This document shows positions 7,720 through 14,595 of a stretch of 33,467 nucleotides of DNA, piece by piece (position 1 is the first letter of the stretch; every line of letters begins with the position of its first letter). The DNA lies in contig SVHZ01000021.1 of assembly GCA_015055525.1 (NCBI GenBank), positions 1 through 33,467 on the forward strand, given 5' to 3'. Under the pieces are notes generated by a model, which saw only the letters and a program-made list of their open reading frames with translations, made no database searches and was not told the origin of the DNA. Made by a program: the position numbers and the translations under genes. This DNA comes from Clostridiales bacterium (GTDB lineage Bacteria; Bacillota; Clostridia; Christensenellales; Borkfalkiaceae).

Positions 7720-7756
7720 ATTTTACACTTAACCGACCACATTGTCAATAGACAAT
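7720..7756 (-). promoter_or_regulatory. Proximal promoter of the perR-type gene, with palindrome
   Basis: TTGACA (7743-7748) and TAAAAT (7720-7725) are spaced by 17 bases on the minus strand, with transcription starting shortly before the ribosome binding site. A palindrome, ATTGTC-AATA-GACAAT (7741-7756), covers the -35 box and may be a regulator site of unknown owner. Confidence 0.7.
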
Positions 7757-7802
7757 ATTATTTATTTCAGCCATTTTTTAGTAATATTTCACAATTGCAA
7801 AG

Positions 7803-7817
7803 TGATAATGATTATCA
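7803..7817. promoter_or_regulatory. Perfect Fur-type box
   Basis: TGATAATGATTATCA is a perfect match to the 7-1-7 Fur box described in Bacillus (TGATAATnATTATCA). It lies immediately downstream of the -10 of the distal promoter, over the expected transcription start, so binding would repress that promoter. The second base is G (Fur-like), where PerR boxes have T. Confidence 0.8.
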
Positions 7818-7825
7818 CTATCATT

Positions 7826-7854
7826 ATTATATGCGAATAAAAAAGTATTGTCAA
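7826..7854 (-). promoter_or_regulatory. Distal consensus promoter of the perR-type gene
   Basis: TTGACA (7849-7854) and TATAAT (7826-7831) are both perfect hexamers with a 17-base spacer on the minus strand. The adjoining Fur box suggests metal- or peroxide-dependent autoregulation of the perR-rbr unit. Confidence 0.85.
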
Positions 7855-7909
7855 CTGTTTTTGAAAAATATTTTGAAAATTTTTTTAGAGTATTTTCATC
7901 GCAAATTTA

Positions 7910-7938
7910 TTGATTTTAATTAATCGCTATGTTAAAAT
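7910..7938 (+). promoter_or_regulatory. Promoter of the lipid kinase gene
   Basis: TTGATT (7910-7915) and TAAAAT (7933-7938) are separated by 17 bases on the plus strand. The -10 hexamer is the first part of a 22-base unit that is repeated directly downstream. Confidence 0.6.
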
Positions 7939-7976
7939 GTTAGCGTCATATTAATAAAATGTTAGCGTCATATTAA
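7933..7976 (+). repeat. Perfect tandem duplication of 22 bases
   Basis: Two identical 22-base units, each running from TAAAATG through TTAGCGTC to ATTAA, lie at 7933-7954 and 7955-7976. The duplication copies the -10 region of the lipid kinase promoter and lies 34 bases before the start codon, so it may alter the leader or give a second regulator site. Confidence 0.95.
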
Positions 7977-8010
7977 AATTGATAATATATATAAAAAAAT
8001 AAGGTATATT

Positions 8011-8913
8011 ATGAAACACGTTTTTATTATCAATCCAATAGCCGGGTTTGAAAATTCGTTTACTAAACTATCTGAAAACCTACGTGCTTATAAGGATAAA
8101 TACGACATTACGATTTACGTTACTTCAAGTGTTAAGGATGCAACCGAGTATTCAAGAGAATTTATCAAAAACCACCCTAACGATGAAATTAGGTTTTATT
8201 CCTGCGGTGGCGACGGTACGCTTGGAGAAGTTGTCAACGGTATTGTCAACTTGCCAAACGCAAGCGTTACTTGTTATCCTTGCGGTAGTGGTAACGATTT
8301 TGTTAAATCAGTTGGTGGAAAAGAAAGGTTTTTAGATCTTGATAAATTATTCAACGCTAAAAACAAGCAAGTCGACCTTATTAAGATTAACGATTCGATT
8401 TATTCTCTCAACGTTATAAATATTGGCTTTGAAGCAAAAACTTGCCAAGTTGCAAATATGCTCAAAGGTAAATCTAAACACCCTTACACTCGAGGCATCG
8501 TAAGCGCATTGTTTACGAGCATGCTCAATCATATTACCGTAGAGGTTGACGGCGAAGTTATTAATCCAAACGGAACTCTTCTTCTTTCAACGTTTGCAAA
8601 CGGTGGCTACGAGGGTGGAAAATACAACTGCGCTCCAAGATTCAAAATTGACGATGGTCTTATTGAAGTTTGTTTAGTAAAACCTATTTCAGTTCTCAAA
8701 TTTTTAAGTCTTGTTAAAAAATATGAAAAAGGCGAACATTTAGACGATAAAAAACTTTCAAATATTATTTTATACAGACAAGCAAAACGCATTAAACTTA
8801 CTTCTAAAAAAGAGTTTTTACTCTGCGTTGACGGCGAAATTTATTCCGCAAAGGAATTTAATCTTGAAATTATTCCAAAAGCATTAAATTTTGCTTTACC
8901 GGAAAATACTTAA
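8011..8913 (+). CDS. Diacylglycerol/lipid kinase of the DagK (YegS/DgkB) family
   Basis: A 300-residue soluble lipid kinase, which phosphorylates diacylglycerol or a related lipid at the membrane. GGDGT at residues 66-70 is the nucleotide-binding motif. GSGNDF at 92-97 is the second conserved motif, followed by the family's beta-sandwich domain (ANGGYEGGKYNCAP region and the CVDGE motif near the end). An AAGG site lies 6 bases before the ATG. It is transcribed away from the PerR-type gene. The GT2-GtrA glycosyltransferase gene begins 62 bases downstream, which fits a shared role in membrane glycolipids or lipid recycling. Confidence 0.92.
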   Translation: MKHVFIINPIAGFENSFTKLSENLRAYKDKYDITIYVTSSVKDATEYSREFIKNHPNDEIRFYSCGGDGTLGEVVNGIVNLPNASVTCYPCGSGNDFVKSVGGKERFLDLDKLFNAKNKQVDLIKINDSIYSLNVINIGFEAKTCQVANMLKGKSKHPYTRGIVSALFTSMLNHITVEVDGEVINPNGTLLLSTFANGGYEGGKYNCAPRFKIDDGLIEVCLVKPISVLKFLSLVKKYEKGEHLDDKKLSNIILYRQAKRIKLTSKKEFLLCVDGEIYSAKEFNLEIIPKALNFALPENT

Positions 8914-8962
8914 TTTTTGATAATTTGACAAAATTTAGCGTAAACCACTAAACAACTTTTAC

Positions 8963-8968
8963 TATAAT
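8963..8968 (+). promoter_or_regulatory. -10 box suggesting a leaderless transcript
   Basis: A perfect TATAAT ends 7 bases before the ATG of the glycosyltransferase gene, so transcription would begin at or next to the start codon. There is no ribosome binding site in front of the ATG. No good -35 lies 17 bases upstream; TTGACA at 8925-8930 is too far away. The promoter is therefore tentative. Confidence 0.4.
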
Positions 8969-8975
8969 TAATTAT

Positions 8976-10055
8976 ATGAATGAAACAGTTTACGCAGTAA
9001 TACCAACTTATGAACCCCCAAACTCTTTTATCGATTACGTTAAAGAACTACTATGTAGTGGCGTTACGAGAATTTTTGTTATAAACGACGGATCTGGGGA
9101 AAAGTATAATAGAGTTTACAATCAAATAGATAAAATCGAAGGCGTAACCCTACTTACCTATGAAAACAATCACGGTAAAGGTTACGCCTTAAAATTTGCT
9201 TATGAACATATAAAAAATAATTACCCCGCACCATTTGTAATAGTTACTGCCGACTGCGACGGTCAACACCTAGTAAAAGACGTTCTAAGCGTCTCAAAAA
9301 CCGCAAGTAACAACCGAAACTGCCTAGTTCTTGGAGTAAGAGATTTCAACGATAAAAACGTGCCTAATCGCTCAAAATTTGGAAACGTTAGTACGAGATG
9401 GCTATTTAGGCTTTTATACGGCATGAAGGTTACAGACACGCAAACGGGACTTCGCGCATTTTCAAGCGAACTATTAGATAAATCGTTAGATATAAACGGC
9501 AACCGTTTTGAATATGAGATGAACGTTTTAATATCCTTTTATAAACAAGACGTGCCTTTTATAGAAGTTGAAATTGATACCGTTTACGATAAAAAAAGCG
9601 ATGACGTTGATAAACGCTCTCATTTCAAAACAATTTCAGATAGCATTAAGGTTTGGGGCGTTTTACTTAAAAACGTTAATAATTATTTGGTTTCAGTAGT
9701 TCTATGCTTAATAGTTGAACTCTCGATTTTTTCAGTAGGCGAATATTATATATATTCTCAATTAACACCGCAAATCTGCACGTTATTTTCAACTGTAACG
9801 GCAAGAATATTGTCGTCTTTACTAAATTACACGTTAAACTACAAATACGTTTTTAACGGGAAAGATAAAACGTCGGTTTTAAGATATTACGTTTTGTGGT
9901 TTATACTTCTCACCCTATCATATTTATTTACCAATCTATTTGGAAACGTTTTAGGCTTGCCGATATTACCGTTTAAGATTTTAACCGATTTAAGCCTATC
10001 TATTTTCAGTTATAGAGCGCAAACGACTTGGGTGTTTCCTCATAATAAAAAATAG
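8976..10055 (+). CDS. Glycosyltransferase family 2 fused to a GtrA-type membrane domain
   Basis: A 359-residue fusion. Residues 1 to about 225 form a GT2 domain of the dolichyl-phosphate-mannose synthase type: VIPTYEPP at the start, DCDGQH (93-98) as the metal- and nucleotide-sugar-binding motif, and DTQTGLRAFS later. Residues about 232-355 form a GtrA-like domain with four hydrophobic helices and the pattern RILSSLLNYTLNYKYVF. Such fusions load a sugar onto a polyprenyl phosphate and help move it across the membrane for cell-wall or teichoic-acid decoration. The sugar cannot be inferred. No ribosome binding site precedes the ATG. Its stop lies two bases from the stop of the convergent hydrolase gene. 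Confidence 0.9.
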   Translation: MNETVYAVIPTYEPPNSFIDYVKELLCSGVTRIFVINDGSGEKYNRVYNQIDKIEGVTLLTYENNHGKGYALKFAYEHIKNNYPAPFVIVTADCDGQHLVKDVLSVSKTASNNRNCLVLGVRDFNDKNVPNRSKFGNVSTRWLFRLLYGMKVTDTQTGLRAFSSELLDKSLDINGNRFEYEMNVLISFYKQDVPFIEVEIDTVYDKKSDDVDKRSHFKTISDSIKVWGVLLKNVNNYLVSVVLCLIVELSIFSVGEYYIYSQLTPQICTLFSTVTARILSSLLNYTLNYKYVFNGKDKTSVLRYYVLWFILLTLSYLFTNLFGNVLGLPILPFKILTDLSLSIFSYRAQTTWVFPHNKK

Positions 10056-10057
10056 TT

Positions 10058-11398
10058 TTAAGCGTAATACGCTTTGAGTGAACGAACTAATAAATCAGCC
10101 ATTATATCCATACCGCGTTGATTTGGGTGGCTGCCGTCAACAGTACAATCAACGTAGGAGTAAGCTTTATAATTAGCAAGGTCGATTATAGGGCATTCAA
10201 AATAATTAGCAACGTCAATCATAACTTGGTTATACTCACCTAAAAGTTCAGGCATGTATTTTCTACCGATTACGGGGCTTGTCATTACAAAAATATCCGC
10301 GTTTTTATACCTTTCTTTCATTTTATGAATCATTATTGCGTAAGCCTCGGCAAAATTTGTTGGCTCAATATACGCATTATTTTTGTAAACTTTGCTTAAC
10401 TTTTTGAAAGAACCAATGGGAACTTCCCCAGCAAAATCGTTAAGACCCATATATACGAATATAACGTCAGGCTGTTCACCTTGGTTATTATGAAGTTCCG
10501 TGCAACGAGTTTGGTATGCAGCGCCATCATTATTAAACACTCGTGAACCACTCCAAGAATTGTTTACGCAAAGGTCCATACCCGTTGAATTGATAGTTCT
10601 ACCCCACCAAGTTTTATCCGCACTATCAATATCACGATAATCTTGCCTTGGATAATGAACTCTATTTTCACCTATCGTAGAGTTCATTTCAACGTTATTG
10701 CTAACTCCCTCAAAAGTAGAAATACTATCGCCGATAACTGATGCTTTTTTACCGCTTAAATTAGGTAAATCATCCGTATAAACTTCCATTAAAATACTCT
10801 TATCCTTTTCTTCTTGACCTTTATCGCTAAGATTATAAATATAATCGTAACCGGCGGTATTTGAATAACCACAAATAACGGGATCTTCAAAATTAAAGAA
10901 CGCTAAAGTTTCATCTTCTTCAACAAATATAAAATATGAAGAAAGGTCAATAGATATCCACTTGTTTAACTTTACTGAAGTAATTTCACTTTCAGGAATA
11001 TAAATTTTATATTGAGCGCAATCGTTGATAGAAACGCTTCCATCAACTTTAACTAAATTAGATTTAACCGTATAAATAGTAAAATATTGCTTCGCGTCTT
11101 TAGATATAACTTCACTTACGGGAATATCAATCTTAGTTATGCGTTTGCCTGAAAAAAGAGAAGTGTCCGCATAAGCAAACGGTGCGTTTTTAGTATTTAT
11201 CGCAAGTAAATTTTCAGATGGATATTCTTGCTTAAAATCAACGCCGAAAGTTTTGTTATATTCAATTTCTTTTGCGTTTACTCTATAATCATTGCCGTTA
11301 TTGAAAAACACAAATTTAACGACTAAACCTGCTGAAATAATAACTACTAAACATATTGCAATTATAGCAATAATTTTTTTAAGCGAAAACTTTTTCAT
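10058..11398 (-). CDS. Membrane-anchored SGNH/GDSL hydrolase
   Basis: A 446-residue extracellular hydrolase. A single hydrophobic helix at about residues 9-31 follows a short basic N-terminus, without an obvious cleavage site or lipobox, so the protein is probably anchored outside the cell. Residues 40-215 are an unrecognised, likely beta-rich accessory region. The SGNH hydrolase domain follows: GDSIS with nucleophile Ser225, NSWSGSR (block II Gly), GLND (block III Asn), and DGSHP with Asp421 and His424. The likely reaction is deacetylation or deacylation of a surface glycan or lipid. An AGGAG site precedes the ATG. It has its own promoter and does not belong to the system on its right. Confidence 0.88.
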   Translation of the reverse strand: MKKFSLKKIIAIIAICLVVIISAGLVVKFVFFNNGNDYRVNAKEIEYNKTFGVDFKQEYPSENLLAINTKNAPFAYADTSLFSGKRITKIDIPVSEVISKDAKQYFTIYTVKSNLVKVDGSVSINDCAQYKIYIPESEITSVKLNKWISIDLSSYFIFVEEDETLAFFNFEDPVICGYSNTAGYDYIYNLSDKGQEEKDKSILMEVYTDDLPNLSGKKASVIGDSISTFEGVSNNVEMNSTIGENRVHYPRQDYRDIDSADKTWWGRTINSTGMDLCVNNSWSGSRVFNNDGAAYQTRCTELHNNQGEQPDVIFVYMGLNDFAGEVPIGSFKKLSKVYKNNAYIEPTNFAEAYAIMIHKMKERYKNADIFVMTSPVIGRKYMPELLGEYNQVMIDVANYFECPIIDLANYKAYSYVDCTVDGSHPNQRGMDIMADLLVRSLKAYYA

Positions 11399-11424
11399 AT
11401 TAACTCCTATAAATTTATAATTGA

Positions 11425-11456
11425 ATTATAACATAGAAACAATATAAAATCTATGT
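11425..11456 (-). promoter_or_regulatory. Promoter of the hydrolase gene with an inverted repeat in the spacer
   Basis: TATAAT (11425-11430) has only a weak -35 (TAGATT, 11448-11453) at 17 bases. An inverted repeat with 7-base arms, ACATAGA (11431-11437) and TCTATGT (11450-11456), abuts the -10 and spans the spacer, which is a plausible operator position. Confidence 0.5.
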
Positions 11457-11497
11457 AAAATCAATCAAAACAATATGTAAATTTTATCAAAACAACA

Positions 11498-11534
11498 AAA
11501 ATATCCACGGGCAAATAATGCTCGTGGATATTTT
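11498..11534 (-). terminator. Terminator after the TIR-LRR gene
   Basis: A stem of about 12 pairs (AAAATATCCACG with its complement), extended by a few more, has the loop AAATAAT and is followed by TTTTTGTTGTTTT on the minus strand. It is the second of two hairpins behind the gene and the one with a T run. Confidence 0.8.
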
Positions 11535-11548
11535 TTGGGTTTTGGAAT

Positions 11549-11569
11549 ACGGCGGATATTTTCCGCCGT
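11549..11569 (-). other. GC-rich hairpin behind the TIR-LRR gene
   Basis: Arms ACGGCGGA (11549-11556) and TCCGCCGT (11562-11569) with a 5-base loop lie 7 bases past the stop codon. There is no T run after it on the minus strand, so it is more likely an mRNA-protecting 3' hairpin than a terminator on its own. Confidence 0.6.
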
Positions 11570-11575
11570 TTTATA

Positions 11576-13255
11576 TTATTTATCAAATTCTTCAATTCTT
11601 GCTTGTTTAATGCCGTTTCTAATACAGTAATCTTGAGCCGCAGAGCCTTCGTCACAATAAACAACGACTTTGTCTTCACAACCGTCAAATAAACCCCAAC
11701 CTAAATCGGTAACCGAATTAGGAATTGTAACTTTATCTAATCTATTGCAACCTCTAAACGCGCAATCGTCGATTTTAGTAACGCTATCTGGTATTTCAAT
11801 TTCATCTAAGCTTAAACAGTTGCAGAACGCGCCTTCACCAATTTCAGTAACGCTATCAGGCATTGTGATTCTAGTTAATTTTTTACTATCGCAGAATGCC
11901 CAGTCGCTAATTACGGTAACGCTATCTGGAATATTATATTGCACTTGACGGCTATTTGCAGGATAACTAATCAACGTTGATTTATTCTTATTGAATAATA
12001 CGTGATCGTTTCCTTCCGGAGCGTTGGGAACTGATTTATATTGCATATTCTTAGGTGCAACTTTAATAGATTTTAAGTTTTCGCAACCCTTAAACGGAGC
12101 GTCTGCAATACTTACAACGCTTACGGGAATTTCAATCGTAGTTAACGCCTTACAATTCTTAAACGCGCTCTTACCAATCTTTTTAACACCTTCCGGCAAT
12201 TCAATCTTTGAAAGCGATATACAACCATTGAAAACTAAATCGTCAATTTTAGTAACGGTGTTTGGAATTTCAATATTTGTTAAACCAACGCAGTCAGAGA
12301 AAGCGTTTTCGCCAATAATGGTGAGTTTTGACGGTAACTTAATAGTTTCAAGCGATTTACATGAATTGAAAATACCACCGTATAATTCAGTTAAGCCGTC
12401 TGGAAGTTGAACGTCTTTCAAAACTGCGCAGTTTTCAAACGCTCTTTCGCCAATCTTAATGCAATCGTTATCGATAATTAAACTTTCCATACGAACGCAG
12501 TCACGGAAAGCACTTTCGCCAATTTTAGCAGTCTTTGCAGGAACGTGCATTTCTTGAAGGTTAGAACAGCCTCTAAACGCTTCCGAGCCAATTTCTTCAA
12601 GCGTATCAGGAAGAACGATGTGTTTTAACGCCTTTCTTTCCTTGAAGGCTTCAGCCTCAATCTTGCGAACGTCGTTACCCTTTTCATCTTTACCAACTTC
12701 TATGTAATTGCCGTTATCTTCGCATTTTTCCAAAACACCGTCAACTATCGTTAAACGATCCATTGCCTCTGCGGGAAGATCTCTTACCATAGACAAAACC
12801 AACTTATCCATATCTTTAATATTGCTGTGATGAGTGTTTTGAAGTAAGAAAGTAAACGCGGGTGGAACGCTACTTTCATCATCAAGATAAATAGGATATA
12901 AACGCTTGCCGTACTCACGAGCAACGATTATTTCCATACCGCAATACGCTGACCCCATTGATGATTTAGATACGAACAATAAAATGCCAGAACTATTCTT
13001 AATTCTTTGACGAAGTTCATCTCTAAAATCGTTTCCGTTTTCGCAAGAATCATCGTACCAAATACGGAACTTTTTGTCACTTAATTCATCTAAAACCCTA
13101 TATACGTTTTTAGAGTCTCTGTGAGAATAACTAACGAAAAGATAGGGTTCGTTACCCGTGTACGCATCAAATTTAGTTTTATATACAACTTCCGGTTTTT
13201 TCTCTACCGTTTCAGTTTTTGTCGTTTGTTTTGTTTTAGACGTAGTATTCGCCAT
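11576..13255 (-). CDS. TIR domain protein with BspA-type leucine-rich repeats
   Basis: A 559-residue protein without signal peptide or membrane helix. Residues about 36-155 form a TIR domain: YLFVSYSHRD at the first strand, RIWYDDS, and GSAYCGMEI, where Glu108 is at the position of the catalytic glutamate of NAD-cleaving TIR domains. From about 195 to 525 run roughly twelve 23-residue repeats of the BspA/LRR_5 type (pattern GC-x2-L-x2-I-x-IP-x2-V-x2-I-x3-AF), with an irregular insert near 395-450 and a cysteine-containing cap. The repeats probably sense a protein ligand and the TIR domain responds. It is the last gene of the tubulin/vWA block but has its own promoter. NADase activity is inferred. 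Confidence 0.9.
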   Translation of the reverse strand: MANTTSKTKQTTKTETVEKKPEVVYKTKFDAYTGNEPYLFVSYSHRDSKNVYRVLDELSDKKFRIWYDDSCENGNDFRDELRQRIKNSSGILLFVSKSSMGSAYCGMEIIVAREYGKRLYPIYLDDESSVPPAFTFLLQNTHHSNIKDMDKLVLSMVRDLPAEAMDRLTIVDGVLEKCEDNGNYIEVGKDEKGNDVRKIEAEAFKERKALKHIVLPDTLEEIGSEAFRGCSNLQEMHVPAKTAKIGESAFRDCVRMESLIIDNDCIKIGERAFENCAVLKDVQLPDGLTELYGGIFNSCKSLETIKLPSKLTIIGENAFSDCVGLTNIEIPNTVTKIDDLVFNGCISLSKIELPEGVKKIGKSAFKNCKALTTIEIPVSVVSIADAPFKGCENLKSIKVAPKNMQYKSVPNAPEGNDHVLFNKNKSTLISYPANSRQVQYNIPDSVTVISDWAFCDSKKLTRITMPDSVTEIGEGAFCNCLSLDEIEIPDSVTKIDDCAFRGCNRLDKVTIPNSVTDLGWGLFDGCEDKVVVYCDEGSAAQDYCIRNGIKQARIEEFDK

Positions 13256-13300
13256 TTCAATATCTCCTAGTTATATTCATCCTTTGCAATTTATTTACAG

Positions 13301-13329
13301 ATTATAGCACAGTAAAATCAAAAACGCAA
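13301..13329 (-). promoter_or_regulatory. Promoter of the TIR-LRR gene
   Basis: TTGCGT (13324-13329) and a perfect TATAAT (13301-13306) are separated by 17 bases on the minus strand, giving a leader of about 40 bases. The TIR-LRR gene can therefore be expressed independently of the genes upstream. Confidence 0.75.
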
Positions 13330-13351
13330 GGATATACTTTTATTATTTTAA

Positions 13352-14581
13352 TTAATCGAAACGAACATAAATCGTTGCCGTACTGGGATTTGTGTACGTA
13401 GCGCAAGCCCCGCTAAGCAATTTTATAGTCTTTCTATTTTTGCACATAGCCTTTGCTTTTGCAAGTATCTTGCTCATATTAGCCTTATTGCTCAACTGAT
13501 TTGCAACGTAAGTCATAAGCGCTTTATCGTGACAGCGGAAAGGAACGGCAAAGTTACCCATTTCCTTGGGATTATAAGACATAGCGGTCTTTGCAAAAAC
13601 GTTTGCAATTAAATTTTCATCGTATCTTGTGAGATAAGATTTTCTAAACCTAAAATATTCGTGGTTAGTGTCCTTAAACTCTTCAAGGTTTGGATAAAGA
13701 CTTCTTCTCGGAGTGTGGTATGCTTGAGAATCGTTTCCCGTAAGCAAAAATTCTTTATACGGTACGCAACAATAGTCGTAACTGATATCCCCTGCATTGC
13801 TCTTGCCCGTTAAGGTATTAGACGTATCGCCCCAAGTTGCATCTAGATAATAAACGTATTTACCTATTTTTAACGCATTGAACGCATGGCAAGAACCATC
13901 GTGACTTTCACTTGTAACGCAAGCACACGTAATACCAACCGATTGAAGAAGATATTGCATTGCAACTGCATAACCAGCGCAAACAACCTTTTTATGCACG
14001 AGCGCGCTATATAAGGAACGCAAATTATCGTCGGTCGTTAAGTCTTCATAATCCCCACGGCTTTCTTCAGTTTGCAAGCCAACGCCGTCATAATCAAGTT
14101 CTAAAATAAGCCTTCTATAAATTGTGATTAACGCATCGTACGGCTTAGTCTTTTTTGTAATGCCACGAGTAAAATACTTGGCTGCTTTTTTAAGTTCAGA
14201 CTTTTTGCGTTCGATATCCTTAACGTCAATTTGACCGTCTTGAGTAACGCATCTATACGCTATTTGCACTTTATCAACTAAAAGTTCGTTGTTGCCGATA
14301 GGTTGACCGATCGTTACGTAACCACTAACCCAAAACAATTCGGGATAATCGTTGACAACGTATTCGTAAATACGCCTTATTTCTTGTTGGCTTGATACAC
14401 CGCAAGAAGAAAACGGTTCGGTATTATAAGCAAACGCGTGCCTTACAAATTCGTTATAAAGTTTTATTTTAGGATTAGAGTTCTCTTCATCTTCATACTC
14501 GAGATAAAGTTTGGTTTTAGCCTTTTTTGAAGAAGGCTGTTCGTTATTATTTTCATTTTTCTTTTTACTAAAAATTCCCAT
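13352..14581 (-). CDS. Transglutaminase-like cysteine peptidase-fold protein
   Basis: A 409-residue protein with a complete Cys-His-Asp triad of the transglutaminase-like superfamily: Cys201 in VVCAGYAVAMQYLL, His232 in SCHAFNALKIG, and Asp247 in YYLDATWGD. No signal peptide or membrane helix is visible. The N-terminus is lysine-rich (MGIFSKKKNENNN), which could suit membrane association. I place the start at the ATG at 14581 because AAGGAGG lies 6 bases before it. The in-frame TTG at 14599 would read through that ribosome binding site as codons. It follows the 1468-residue gene by 14 bases. Likely a protease or a crosslinking/deamidating enzyme of the system; its target is unknown. Confidence 0.85.
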   Translation of the reverse strand: MGIFSKKKNENNNEQPSSKKAKTKLYLEYEDEENSNPKIKLYNEFVRHAFAYNTEPFSSCGVSSQQEIRRIYEYVVNDYPELFWVSGYVTIGQPIGNNELLVDKVQIAYRCVTQDGQIDVKDIERKKSELKKAAKYFTRGITKKTKPYDALITIYRRLILELDYDGVGLQTEESRGDYEDLTTDDNLRSLYSALVHKKVVCAGYAVAMQYLLQSVGITCACVTSESHDGSCHAFNALKIGKYVYYLDATWGDTSNTLTGKSNAGDISYDYCCVPYKEFLLTGNDSQAYHTPRRSLYPNLEEFKDTNHEYFRFRKSYLTRYDENLIANVFAKTAMSYNPKEMGNFAVPFRCHDKALMTYVANQLSNKANMSKILAKAKAMCKNRKTIKLLSGACATYTNPSTATIYVRFD

Positions 14582-14595
14582 AATCAGCCTCCTTC

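Noticed and set aside
8925-8968. TTGACA at 8925 paired with TATAAT at 8963 as a promoter
   Set aside because: The spacing of 32 bases is far from 17.
11670-12410. Plus-strand reading frames of 92 and 128 codons across the TIR-LRR gene
   Set aside because: They are mirror images of the leucine-rich repeats on the other strand, with no ribosome binding site or recognisable product.
11700-12600. Regularly spaced DNA repeats (for example GTAACGCTATC) as a CRISPR-like array
   Set aside because: The period of about 69 bases and the in-frame conservation come from the 23-residue protein repeats.
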